DNA of 59,366 bases from assembly GCF_030270585.1 (NCBI RefSeq), contig NZ_BSYI01000030.1:1-59366 (forward strand). The letters run 5' to 3'. Below the pieces are notes generated by a model. That model saw only the letters and a program-made list of their open reading frames with translations, was not told where the DNA came from and ran no database searches. How positions within the stretch are numbered: position 1 is the stretch's first letter; the number at the start of each line of letters is the position of its first letter. Positions 44,113 through 52,778 of this stretch are shown here, one piece after another. Origin of the DNA: Paralimibaculum aggregatum (GTDB lineage Bacteria > Pseudomonadota > Alphaproteobacteria > Rhodobacterales > Rhodobacteraceae). Both the position numbers and the translations under genes were made by a program.

Positions 44113-44874
44113 ATGCAGCTGTTCGATCTCGGGGGGCGGACCGCCCTCGTCACCGGCTCGTCCACGGGCATCGGCTTCAGCCTCGCGCGCGGACTGGCGG
44201 CGCATGGCGCGCGGCTGGTGCTGAACGGGCGCAACCGCGAGAAGCTGGCCGCCGCCGCCGAGGCGCTGCGCGGCGAGGGCGCCGAGGTGCGGGAGCTGCC
44301 CTTCGACGTGACCGACGGCGCCGCCGCCGCCGCCGCCATCGACGGCCACGAGGCGGCGCAGGGGCCGATCGACATCCTCGTCAACAATGCCGGGATGACC
44401 CATCGCTCGCCGCTCGAGGATTTCCCGCCCGAGCAGTTCGACCGGATCATGGCGACCAATGTCGCCTCGATCTTCCATGTCAGCCGCGCGGTGGCGCGCC
44501 ACATGATCCCCCGCGGCCGCGGCAAGATGATCAACATAGCCAGCGTGCAGTCCGCGCTGTCGCGCCCCGGCATCGCGCCCTATTGCGCCTCGAAGGGGGC
44601 GGTGGCCAATTTCACCAAGGGCATGGCGACCGACTGGGCGCCGAAGGGGCTCAACTGCAACGCCATCGCGCCGGGCTATTTCGAGACCGAGCTGACCGCG
44701 CCGCTGGTCGCCGATGCCGAATTCTCCGGCTGGCTCCGCAAGCGCACCCCGGCCGGGCGCTGGGGCAAGGTGGAGGACCTGACCGGCGCCTGCGTCTTCC
44801 TCGCCTCGCCGGCCTCGGATTTCGTCAACGGCCATGTCCTCTACGTGGATGGAGGGATCACCGCATGTCTCTGA
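44113..44874 (+). CDS. idnO: Gluconate 5-dehydrogenase (SDR)
   Basis: A 253-residue short-chain dehydrogenase. Cofactor motif TGSSTGIGFSLARGLAAHGARLVLNGRN, NNAGMTHRSPLEDFPPEQFDRIMATNV, and catalytic Ser/Tyr/Lys in INIASVQSALSRPGIAPYCASKGAV. The N-terminus MQLFDLGGRTALVTGSS is characteristic of gluconate 5-dehydrogenases (IdnO/Gno), which interconvert 5-ketogluconate and gluconate. GGGGAGGC precedes the ATG. First gene of the plus-strand operon. Confidence 0.88.
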   Translation: MQLFDLGGRTALVTGSSTGIGFSLARGLAAHGARLVLNGRNREKLAAAAEALRGEGAEVRELPFDVTDGAAAAAAIDGHEAAQGPIDILVNNAGMTHRSPLEDFPPEQFDRIMATNVASIFHVSRAVARHMIPRGRGKMINIASVQSALSRPGIAPYCASKGAVANFTKGMATDWAPKGLNCNAIAPGYFETELTAPLVADAEFSGWLRKRTPAGRWGKVEDLTGACVFLASPASDFVNGHVLYVDGGITACL

Positions 44875-45758
44875 GCGAAGAGCAGAAGCGCTTCTATGCC
44901 GAGAACGGCTATCTCCTGGTGGAGAACGCCGTCAGCCCGGAGCAGCTGGCGCGGCTGCGCGAGATCACGGCGGGGCTGATCGAGCGCTCGCGCGGCGTGA
45001 CCGAGAGCGACGAGGTCTATGATCTCGACGCCGGCCACGGGCCGGACAGCCCCCGCCTGACCCGGATCAAGCTGCCGCACCGGCGCGACCCCTATTTCTG
45101 GGAGGTGCTGCGCAACTCGCGCATGACCGAGGTGCTCGGCGACCTGCTCGGCCCGGACACCGCGCTGCTCACCTCCAAGCTCAACACCAAGGCGCCCGGC
45201 GGCGGCGCGGCGGTGGAATGGCACCAGGACTGGGCCTTCTACCCCCACACCAACGACGACCTGCTGGCCTTCGGCCTGATGCTCGAGGATGTCGACGCGG
45301 CCAACGGCCCGCTGATGGTGATCCCCGGCACGCATCGCGGCCCGGTGCTGAGCCATCGCCAGAACGGCGTCTTCTGCGGCGCCATCGACCCGGACGACCC
45401 GCTGTTCGAGCGCGACCGCGCGGTGACGCTGACCGGCCCGGCCGGCGCGATGACCGTGCACCATGCGCGCCTCCTGCACGGCTCGGCGCCGAACCGCAGC
45501 GACCGGGCGCGCAGGATCCTGTTCTACGAGATCGCCAAAGGCGATGCCTGGCCGATCCTCGGCGCCAATTCCTATTTCCACGCGCTCGGCCAGCGCGGCT
45601 TCTGGGACGACCTGCAGGAGCGCATGATCACCGGCAGCCCCTGCCTCGCGCCGCGCCTCGAACCGGTGCCGGTGGAGATGCCGCTGCCGCCGGCGCCGGA
45701 CATCTCCTCGATCTTCCGGACCCAGGCCTCGGCCGGGGCGAAGAGCGCCTTCGCCTGA
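44865..45758 (+). CDS. PhyH-family 2-oxoglutarate/Fe(II) dioxygenase, copy 1
   Basis: A 297-residue phytanoyl-CoA dioxygenase-domain protein. The iron facial triad fits EWHQDWAFYPHTNDD (His-x-Asp) and a distal histidine in MTVHHARLLHGSAPN; the 2-oxoglutarate-binding arginine is in PNRSDRARRIL. It overlaps the preceding SDR by 10 bp, so it is coupled to the idonate/gluconate genes. The substrate is unknown. A second PhyH protein lies at 51817. Confidence 0.88.
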   Translation: MSLSEEQKRFYAENGYLLVENAVSPEQLARLREITAGLIERSRGVTESDEVYDLDAGHGPDSPRLTRIKLPHRRDPYFWEVLRNSRMTEVLGDLLGPDTALLTSKLNTKAPGGGAAVEWHQDWAFYPHTNDDLLAFGLMLEDVDAANGPLMVIPGTHRGPVLSHRQNGVFCGAIDPDDPLFERDRAVTLTGPAGAMTVHHARLLHGSAPNRSDRARRILFYEIAKGDAWPILGANSYFHALGQRGFWDDLQERMITGSPCLAPRLEPVPVEMPLPPAPDISSIFRTQASAGAKSAFA

Positions 45759-45836
45759 GGGCGGGGGCCAGCAAGCACCTAACCGGAGGGCCGCGGCGCG
45801 CCCGCGGCCGGGACCACCGGCCAGGGAGGGCCAGCG

Positions 45837-47618
45837 ATGAGCGACACACGGGCGAACCGGAAGTTCCGGTCACAGGAATGGTTCGACAACCCCAACAATC
45901 CGGGCATGACCGCGCTCTATCTCGAGCGCTACCAGAACCAGGCCTTCACCCGCGACGAGCTGCAGGGCGAGCGCCCGGTGATCGGCATCGCGCAGACCGG
46001 CTCCGACCTCGCGCCCTGCAACAAGATCCATGTCTTCCTGGTGGACCGGGTGAAGGCCGGCATCCGCGACGCCGGCGGGGTGCCGATGGAGTTTCCCGTC
46101 CACCCGATCCAGGAGACCGGCAAGCGGCCCACCGCGGCGCTCGACCGCAACCTCGCCTATCTCTCGCTGGTCGAGGTGCTGCACGGCTACCCGATCGACG
46201 GGGTGGTGCTGACCACCGGCTGCGACAAGACCACCCCGGCGATGCTGATGGGCGCCGCCACCGTCGACCTGCCGGCGATCGCGCTCAATGGCGGGCCGAT
46301 GCTCGACGGCTGGTGGCGCGGCAAGCGGGCCGGCTCCGGCACCGTGGTCTGGGAGAGCCGGCGCCTGCTCGCCGAGGGGCAGATCGACTATGACGAGTTC
46401 ATCAGCCGGGTCTGCGCCTCCGCCCCCTCGCTCGGGCATTGCAACACCATGGGCACGGCGAGCACGATGAACGCCATGGCCGAGGCGCTCGGCATGAGCC
46501 TCACCGGCAATTCGGCGATCCCGGCGCCGTTCCGCGAGCGCATGGAGATGGCCTATGCCACCGGCCGGCGCATCGTCGAGATGGTGCACGAGGACCTGAA
46601 GCCCTCCGACATCCTGACCCGCGACGCCTTCGAGAACGCCATCGTCACCAACTCCGCCATCGGCGGCTCGACCAACGCCCCGCCGCATCTGCAGGCGGTG
46701 GCGCGCCATGCCGGCGTCGCGCTCGATGTGAAGGACTGGGAGACGGTCGGCTTCGAGGTGCCGCTCATCGTCAACATGCAGCCCGCGGGCAGCTATCTCG
46801 GCGAGAGCTTCTTCCGCGCCGGCGGCGTGCCCGCGGTGATGGGCGAGCTGATGAAGGCCGGGCGCATCCGGCCGGGCGCGATGACCGCCACCGGCCGCAC
46901 CATGGGCGAGAACCTCGAGGGCCGCGAGAGCCTCGACCGCGAGGTGATCACCACCTGCGCCGCGCCGCTGCGCGAGAAGGCGGGCTTCCTCGTGCTCTCG
47001 GGCAACCTCTTCGACAGCGCGCTGATGAAGACCAGCGTGATCTCGGAGGATTTCCAGCGCCGCTTCCTCTCCGAGCCGGGGGCCGAGGGGGTGCTGGAGG
47101 CCCGCGCCGTGGTCTTCGAGGGGCCGGAGGACTATCACGACCGGATCAACGACCCCGCCCTCGGGATCGACGCGCGCACCATCCTCTTCATCCGCGGCGT
47201 CGGCTGCGTCGGCTATCCCGGCTCGGCCGAGGTGGTCAACATGCAGCCGCCCGACGCGGTGATCCGTGCCGGCATCAATCACCTGCCGACGGTGGGCGAC
47301 GGGCGTCAGTCCGGCACCTCGGAAAGCCCCTCGATCCTCAACGCCTCGCCGGAGGCGGTGGTCGGCGGCGGCCTCGCCTATCTGCAGACCGGCGACCGGG
47401 TGCGGCTCGACCTCGGCGCGCGGCGGCTCGATGCGCTGGTGGACGAGGCCGAGTGGCAGGCCCGCAAGCAGGCCTGGCAGGCGCCGGAGATCACCCACCA
47501 GACGCCCTGGCAGGAGATCTACCGCACCCATGTCGGCCAGCTCGCCGATGGCGGCTGCCTCGAGCTCGCCACCGCCTATCACCGGGTCGCCAGGGACCTG
47601 CCGCGCGACAATCACTAG
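45837..47618 (+). CDS. IlvD/Edd-family sugar-acid dehydratase
   Basis: A 593-residue iron-sulfur dehydratase. Cluster cysteines lie in LAPCNKIHVF, LTTGCDKTTPAM and PSLGHCNTMGTASTMN; GGSTNAPPHLQAVARHAG and SGNLFDSALMKTSVIS are also typical. It is closest to aldonate dehydratases (gluconate, arabinonate, xylonate) rather than to IlvD or Edd, judging from the N-terminus RKFRSQEWFDNPNNPGMTALY. With idnD, idnO and kdgK around it, D-gluconate to KDG is the likeliest reaction, but pentonates cannot be excluded. Confidence 0.85.
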   Translation: MSDTRANRKFRSQEWFDNPNNPGMTALYLERYQNQAFTRDELQGERPVIGIAQTGSDLAPCNKIHVFLVDRVKAGIRDAGGVPMEFPVHPIQETGKRPTAALDRNLAYLSLVEVLHGYPIDGVVLTTGCDKTTPAMLMGAATVDLPAIALNGGPMLDGWWRGKRAGSGTVVWESRRLLAEGQIDYDEFISRVCASAPSLGHCNTMGTASTMNAMAEALGMSLTGNSAIPAPFRERMEMAYATGRRIVEMVHEDLKPSDILTRDAFENAIVTNSAIGGSTNAPPHLQAVARHAGVALDVKDWETVGFEVPLIVNMQPAGSYLGESFFRAGGVPAVMGELMKAGRIRPGAMTATGRTMGENLEGRESLDREVITTCAAPLREKAGFLVLSGNLFDSALMKTSVISEDFQRRFLSEPGAEGVLEARAVVFEGPEDYHDRINDPALGIDARTILFIRGVGCVGYPGSAEVVNMQPPDAVIRAGINHLPTVGDGRQSGTSESPSILNASPEAVVGGGLAYLQTGDRVRLDLGARRLDALVDEAEWQARKQAWQAPEITHQTPWQEIYRTHVGQLADGGCLELATAYHRVARDLPRDNH

Positions 47619-47637
47619 CGAAGGGGGCGCGCCCCCC

Positions 47638-48549
47638 TCACCGCCCGGCCCGCGCGAGCCGCGCCCGGTAGCGCTCGCGCTGCCAGATGTAGATCCCGGC
47701 GGCGATGATGATCAGCCCGCCGCCGAGGGTCCAGATCGTCGGCCAGGTGTCGAACACCACGACCCCGGCCACCGCCGCCAGCAGGATCTGGATGTAGACC
47801 ACCGGCGCCAGGATCGAGGCATCGGCGAAGCGCAGCGCCGAGGTCGCCGCGATGTGGCCGACCGCGCCGAACACGCCGATCAGCAGCAGCACCGCATAGC
47901 CGGTGCCGGTCTCCGGCCAGATCCAGAGCGGCAGCGCCACCGGGGCGAGGCAGAGCGCCGCCAGCCCCGAGGACCAGAGCTGGCTGGTGGCGTTCGACTC
48001 CACCCCCGCCAGCATCCGCGTCATCACGATGTAGAGCGAGGCCGCGGTCAGCGCCCCCAGCGAGTAGAACATCGCCGGGTCGAAGGCCACGCCCCAGGGC
48101 TGCATCACCACCAGCACGCCGATGAAGCCGACGCAGACCGCAGCGATCCGGTGGATGCCCACCCGCTCGCCGAGGATCGGGATCGCCAGCAGCGTCACCA
48201 CGATGGGCCCGGCGAACATGATCGTCGTGGTCACCGTGATCGGCAGGTATTTCAGCGCGGTGAAGTTGAGCGCCGTGCTGCCGAACAGGAACAGCGAGCG
48301 CAGGAACTGCTTCACCGGGCTGTTCGAGCGGAACGCGCCGATGCCCTCCTGCGGCAGGTAGGTCACCAGCGCCACGACGAAATGCCCGGCATAGCGCACG
48401 AAGACCACCTGCATCGCCGGCAGCCCCGCGAGGATGAGCCATTTCGCCGAAGTGTCGATCAGCGTGAAGAAGAACACCGCCGTCGCCATCACCGAGACGC
48501 CGAGGGCGATGCGGTCCTCCCGCGGGGCGACGCTGCGCGCGAGCGCCAT
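47638..48549 (-). CDS. DMT-family (EamA) transporter
   Basis: A 303-residue inner-membrane protein with ten predicted helices in two EamA repeats, e.g. AVFFFTLIDTSAKWLILAGLPAMQVVFVRYAGHF and AVCVGFIGVLVVMQPWGVAFD. The substrate is unknown. It overlaps the upstream SDR stop by one base (TGATG) and converges with the dehydratase. Confidence 0.88.
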   Translation of the reverse strand: MALARSVAPREDRIALGVSVMATAVFFFTLIDTSAKWLILAGLPAMQVVFVRYAGHFVVALVTYLPQEGIGAFRSNSPVKQFLRSLFLFGSTALNFTALKYLPITVTTTIMFAGPIVVTLLAIPILGERVGIHRIAAVCVGFIGVLVVMQPWGVAFDPAMFYSLGALTAASLYIVMTRMLAGVESNATSQLWSSGLAALCLAPVALPLWIWPETGTGYAVLLLIGVFGAVGHIAATSALRFADASILAPVVYIQILLAAVAGVVVFDTWPTIWTLGGGLIIIAAGIYIWQRERYRARLARAGR

Positions 48550-49274
48550 CAGCCGACGGTCCAGCCGCCGTCGATCACATGCGCCTGGCCGGTGGTGAAG
48601 GCGCTCTCGTCGGAGGCGAGATAGACCGCCAGCGCCGCGATCTCCTGCGGCGTGCCGATGCGGCCCATGGGCTGGCGCGCCACGAAGGCCTTGTGCGCCG
48701 CCTCGTAGTCGCCGGTGGCGCGCAGCCGGTCATGCAGCGAGGGGCTGTCGACCGTGCCGGGGCAGATGCAGTTGCAGCGCACCCCGGTGGTCACATGGTC
48801 GAGCGCCACCGATTTCGTCATGCCGATCACCGCCGCCTTGCTCATGCCGTAGATGAAGCGGTTCGGCGCGGCGATGATCGAGCCGACGGCCGAGGAGATG
48901 TTGATGATCGAGCCCGAGCCGCGGGCCACCATCGCCGGCAGCGCCGCCTGCATGGCGTGGAACTGCGAGCGCATGTTGAGGCTGACCGCGAAGTCGAAAT
49001 CCTCGTCGCTGGCATCCGCGATGGTGCCGTGATGCACGAAGCCCGCGCAGTTGGCGAGGATGTCCGGCGCCGCCGCCCTGATGGCGCCCTGCAGCGCCGC
49101 CTTGTCGGTGGCATCGAGCGCGAAGCTCTCTGCCGCGGCGAGCCCCTCGAGCAGCCCGGCGTTGAGATCGGTGGCCACCACCGCCGCGCCCTCGGCCGCG
49201 AAGGCCTCGGCGATCGCCCGCCCGATCCCCTGCCCCGCCGCTGTGACGAATGCCGTCTTGCCTGCAAGTCTCAT
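48549..49274 (-). CDS. SDR dehydrogenase (BDH2/2-keto-3-deoxy-L-fuconate dehydrogenase-like)
   Basis: A 241-residue SDR: TAAGQGIGRAIAEAFAAEGAAVVATDLN, NCAGFVHHGTIADASDEDFDFAVSLNMRS and catalytic S/Y/K in INISSAVGSIIAAPNRFIYGMSKAAVIG. The NCAGFVHHG segment and 2-oxo-acid-type substrate site resemble BDH2 and 2-keto-3-deoxy-L-fuconate dehydrogenase. In this cluster it may oxidise a keto-deoxy sugar acid. Four bases follow the upstream reductase. Confidence 0.85.
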   Translation of the reverse strand: MRLAGKTAFVTAAGQGIGRAIAEAFAAEGAAVVATDLNAGLLEGLAAAESFALDATDKAALQGAIRAAAPDILANCAGFVHHGTIADASDEDFDFAVSLNMRSQFHAMQAALPAMVARGSGSIINISSAVGSIIAAPNRFIYGMSKAAVIGMTKSVALDHVTTGVRCNCICPGTVDSPSLHDRLRATGDYEAAHKAFVARQPMGRIGTPQEIAALAVYLASDESAFTTGQAHVIDGGWTVG

Positions 49275-49278
49275 GCTC

Positions 49279-50163
49279 TCAATCCTTCAGCCGTTGCGAG
49301 AGGTAATCCACCATCTCGGGCACCATCTTGTCGCCGAAGCCGCCGTCGCGCGCCTCCGACAGCAGCGCATCCGCCGCCCCTGACATCCGCGAGCGCGCGC
49401 CGAGCCCCTCGGCCATGCTGCGGTAATAGCCGACATCCTTGGCCGCGTTGGCAACGGAAAAGGCCAGATCGACCTTGCCCTCGGCGGCGTAGTTCCTGAT
49501 GAAGTCCATCATGCCGGAGCGCAAGGGGCCCGCCGACATCACGCCATAGAGCGTGTCGCGCTCGATCCCCGCCGCATCGGCCATGGCAAAGGCCTCCGCC
49601 ATCGCCATCGCGGTGGTCATGCCGAAGAAGTTGTTGATCAGCTTCACCGAATGGCCGGCGCCGCTGTCGCCGAGATGGAACACGTTCTCGCCCAGCACGT
49701 CGAGCACCGGCTTGGCGCGCTCGTAGGCCGCGCTGTCGCCGGCGCACATGATGTTGAGCAGCCCGTCCACCGCATGGGCCGGGGTGCGGCCGAGCGGGGC
49801 ATCGAGATAGGCCGCGCCCTTCGCCGCCATCTCGGCGGCGATCTTCTGCGTCGAGCCCGGCAGCGAGGTGCCGAAATCGATCACGATCTGCCCCGGCCGC
49901 AGGCCGGCGAGCACGCCGTCGTCGCCATAGACCCGGGCCTCGACATGCGCCGAGGTGCCCATGCAGAGCATCACCATGTCGCAGCGCTCGGCGATCTCGC
50001 GGGCGCTCCCGGCCTCCGAACCGCCGCGGGCCAGCGCCGCCTCGATGCCGGCGCGGTTGCGGTTGCCGAGCACCGTCACCGCAAAGCCGTTCTTCTGCAG
50101 GCACTCGACCATGGCGGAACCCATGAGGCCGAGACCGATGAATCCGATCGTCGGTTTGTCCAT
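49279..50163 (-). CDS. 3-hydroxyisobutyrate dehydrogenase-family reductase
   Basis: A 294-residue beta-hydroxyacid dehydrogenase. NAD(P) motif IGFIGLGLMGSAMVECLQKNGFAVTVLGNRN, substrate motif DAPLGRTPAHAVDGLLNIMCAGD, and catalytic lysine in GAGHSVKLINNFFGM. Members include tartronate semialdehyde reductase and 2-(hydroxymethyl)glutarate dehydrogenase. Its cluster suggests sugar-acid metabolism; a role for 2-formylglutarate from the distant nicotinate genes is conceivable but not supported by position. Confidence 0.87.
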   Translation of the reverse strand: MDKPTIGFIGLGLMGSAMVECLQKNGFAVTVLGNRNRAGIEAALARGGSEAGSAREIAERCDMVMLCMGTSAHVEARVYGDDGVLAGLRPGQIVIDFGTSLPGSTQKIAAEMAAKGAAYLDAPLGRTPAHAVDGLLNIMCAGDSAAYERAKPVLDVLGENVFHLGDSGAGHSVKLINNFFGMTTAMAMAEAFAMADAAGIERDTLYGVMSAGPLRSGMMDFIRNYAAEGKVDLAFSVANAAKDVGYYRSMAEGLGARSRMSGAADALLSEARDGGFGDKMVPEMVDYLSQRLKD

Positions 50164-50253
50164 CGTCCTTCTCCATTGTTGGCGGCCGTCCCCGCGGGGT
50201 GCGGGGCGGCCGTTGCGGGCGGTCGCCGAGCCGGGCCGGAAGACCCGACCCGC

Positions 50254-51768
50254 CTACATCACCGCGCCGATCTGCCAGGGCACGAACTCGTAATCGCCGA
50301 GCCCCTGCGCCTCGGATTTCGTCTCGGTCCCGCTCGCCACCGCGAGCAGCGTCTCGTAGATCTCGCGGCCGACCGCCTCGACCGTGGCGCCGCCGGTGAG
50401 GATGCGCCCGGCATCGATGTCCATGTCCTCGGGCATCCGGGCGAAAAGCTCGGCATTGGTGGCGATCTTCAGCGAGGGTGCGGGCTTCGCGCCGAAGGCC
50501 GAGCCGCGCCCGGTGGTGAAGGCCACGAGGTTGCAGCCGCTGGCGATCTGCCCGGTGACCGAGGCCGGGTCGTAGCCCGGGCTGTCCATGAAGACGAAGC
50601 CCCGCGCGGTCACCGGCTCGGCATAGCGATAGACCCCCATCAGCGGCGTGGTGCCGCCCTTGGCGGCGGCGCCGAGGCTCTTCTCGAGGATCGTGGTCAG
50701 CCCGCCCTTCTTGTTGCCGGGGGAGGGGTTGTTGTCCATCGAGCCGTGGTTGCGGGCGGTATAGTCCTCCCACCAGCGCACCCGCTCGATCAGCTTCTCG
50801 CCGATCTCCCGGGTCGCGGCGCGGGCGGTGAGCAGGTGCTCGGCGCCGTAGATCTCCGGCGTCTCGGCCAGCACCCCGGTGCCGCCCTGCGCCACCAGCA
50901 GGTCGCAGGCATGCCCCAGCGCCGGGTTGGCGGTGACGCCGGACCAGGCATCCGAGCCGCCGCATTGCAGCGCCACCATCAGCTCCGAGGCCGGGCAGGG
51001 CTCGCGCCGCGCCGCGTCGACGATCGGCAGCATCGCCTCGATCCTGGCGATGCCGAGTTCCACGGTGCGCCGCAGCCCGCCGACATCCTGGATGTTCATG
51101 CGCTGGAACAGCGGGCCCGGGGTCAGCCCCATCGCCTCCACCAGCCAGTCGATCTGGTTCATCTCGCAGCCGAGCCCGGCCATCAGCACGCCGCCCACAT
51201 TGGGGTTGCGGGCATAGCCCCACATCACCCGCTGCAGCGCCTCGAAGCCCTCGCTGCCGGCGCCGGCCATGCCGCAGCCGGTGCCGTGCACGAAGGCGGC
51301 GACGCCATCGACATTGGGGAAGGCCGCCAGCCGCTCCGGCGTGAAATGCCCGGCGATCATCCGCGCCGCGGTCGCCGAGCAGTTCACCGAGGTGAGCACC
51401 GCGATGTAGTTGCGCGTGCCGCAGCGGCCATTGGCCCGGCGATAGCCCATGAACGTGTCGGCCTCGGCCGCCGGGGTCGCCGGGCGCAGATTGGTGGCGA
51501 ACTCGTAGGCCGTCTCGACATTGCGGAATTCGAGATTGTGGTCGTGGACATGCGCGCCCTGCGGAATGTCCGCCGCGGCATAGCCGATCAGCTGGGCGTA
51601 TTTCCGCACCGGGGCGCCGGCGGGGATCGGCTCGGCGGCCATCTTGTGGCCGCGCGGGATCAGCTGGGCGGCGCCCTCCTCGCCGACCGCGAGGGGCGAG
51701 ATCGCGGTCACCACGTTGTCGGCCTCGGCAAGCCGGACGGTCCTGGGGGCGGGTGTCGGTGCAGTCAT
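50254..51768 (-). CDS. uxaA: UxaA-family altronate/galactarate-type dehydratase
   Basis: A 504-residue dehydratase with the N-terminal SAF domain (about 1-100: DNVVTAISPLAVGEEGAAQLIPRGHKMA) followed by the UxaA/GarD catalytic part: GYRRANGRCGTRNYIAVLTSVNCSA, FVHGTGCGM, GLGCEMNQIDWL, LQCGGSDAWSG and MDSPGYDPASVTGQ. Conserved cysteines and histidines are iron ligands. Altronate would give KDG, the substrate of the KdgK encoded 8 kb away, but other aldarates or hexonates are possible. Confidence 0.87.
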   Translation of the reverse strand: MTAPTPAPRTVRLAEADNVVTAISPLAVGEEGAAQLIPRGHKMAAEPIPAGAPVRKYAQLIGYAAADIPQGAHVHDHNLEFRNVETAYEFATNLRPATPAAEADTFMGYRRANGRCGTRNYIAVLTSVNCSATAARMIAGHFTPERLAAFPNVDGVAAFVHGTGCGMAGAGSEGFEALQRVMWGYARNPNVGGVLMAGLGCEMNQIDWLVEAMGLTPGPLFQRMNIQDVGGLRRTVELGIARIEAMLPIVDAARREPCPASELMVALQCGGSDAWSGVTANPALGHACDLLVAQGGTGVLAETPEIYGAEHLLTARAATREIGEKLIERVRWWEDYTARNHGSMDNNPSPGNKKGGLTTILEKSLGAAAKGGTTPLMGVYRYAEPVTARGFVFMDSPGYDPASVTGQIASGCNLVAFTTGRGSAFGAKPAPSLKIATNAELFARMPEDMDIDAGRILTGGATVEAVGREIYETLLAVASGTETKSEAQGLGDYEFVPWQIGAVM

Positions 51769-51816
51769 CGGGGTGGTCCTCGGGCTGGCGCGCGGGGCGC
51801 AGGCGGGCGGGTATGC

Positions 51817-52758
51817 TCAGGCGCAGACGGGGCTGTCCGCCTGCCAGCGGTGGATCGGGACATGCGGCCGGCCGGCCAGCCTCTCGCGGGCCTCGAGCCA
51901 GAGCGCGCGCCAGTCCCGCCAGTCGGTCAGCACACGCCCGGGCGCGGCCCGGGAGCGCGCGACGAAATCGGGAAAATGCGCGCGGCCGGTCGGCTGTCCG
52001 GTCACGTTGTAGCGCAGGTCGAAGGACCAGCGGAAGCGCCGCGAGCGGTTCGGCAGCGAGGCATGCGGCGTCAGCGGGTGGAACAGCACCGCGCCGCCGG
52101 CCGGCACCGGCAGCGGCCGGGCAAGGCTCTCGTCGAGGAAGCCCGGCGCGATCGCGGTCTGGCGCTGCGGGCAGTGCGGATACATCGCCGGCCTGCCCGG
52201 CACGGCCTGCAGGCAGCCGTTCTCGACGGTGGCATCGGTGATCGCGAGCCAGACCGTGACCATCCGCGTCGCGTCGCCCTCGGCATGGGCCACCGCGCGA
52301 TCCTGATGCCAGTCGGTGCCGCCGACATGGGCGCGGATCTCGCCCGGATGCAGCGCCGCCGCGGGGGGCTTGATGCGGACATGCTGGATCGGGTTCGAGG
52401 TGATCTCCGGCCCGATCAGGCATTCCACCGCGTCGAGCACGCGCGGGCAGGTCACCATCTCGAAGACCGCCGGGCCGAAATGGAAGGGCGTGTCGGGGGT
52501 GATCGCATCGCCCGGCAGCGAGATGTCCATCGGCTGGAACCAGTCGCAGCCGGCGGCATAGCTCGCGGCGAGCTTCTGCCAGAAATCGAGGCCCTGCCCC
52601 GGCGGCACGCGGCCCTCCGCCTCCCAGCCGGCATGGAGCCGGTCGAGCAGCGCGGCATATTCCGCCCGGATGCGCCCGAGCAGCCCGCCCGGCAGCAGGT
52701 CGGGCACGACGATCACGCCGTCGCGCTCGAAGCTCTCGATCTGCTCCCGGGTCAGCAT
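51817..52758 (-). CDS. PhyH-family 2-oxoglutarate/Fe(II) dioxygenase, copy 2
   Basis: A 313-residue dioxygenase. Iron ligands in GGTDWHQDRAVAHAEGD (HxD) and FHPLTPHASLPNRSRRFRWSFDLR, the latter also holding the 2-oxoglutarate arginine. The N-terminal LTREQIESFERDGVIVVPDLL is a family hallmark. It is only distantly like the copy at 44865. Start at 52758 chosen by the conserved N-terminus. Confidence 0.88.
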   Translation of the reverse strand: MLTREQIESFERDGVIVVPDLLPGGLLGRIRAEYAALLDRLHAGWEAEGRVPPGQGLDFWQKLAASYAAGCDWFQPMDISLPGDAITPDTPFHFGPAVFEMVTCPRVLDAVECLIGPEITSNPIQHVRIKPPAAALHPGEIRAHVGGTDWHQDRAVAHAEGDATRMVTVWLAITDATVENGCLQAVPGRPAMYPHCPQRQTAIAPGFLDESLARPLPVPAGGAVLFHPLTPHASLPNRSRRFRWSFDLRYNVTGQPTGRAHFPDFVARSRAAPGRVLTDWRDWRALWLEARERLAGRPHVPIHRWQADSPVCA

Positions 52759-52778
52759 GGGCGGGGTCTCCGGAGGGG

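Noticed and set aside
49279-50163. 2-(hydroxymethyl)glutarate dehydrogenase for the nicotinate route
   Set aside because: It belongs to the same family, but it lies 40 kb away in the sugar-acid operon without the pyridine operator.
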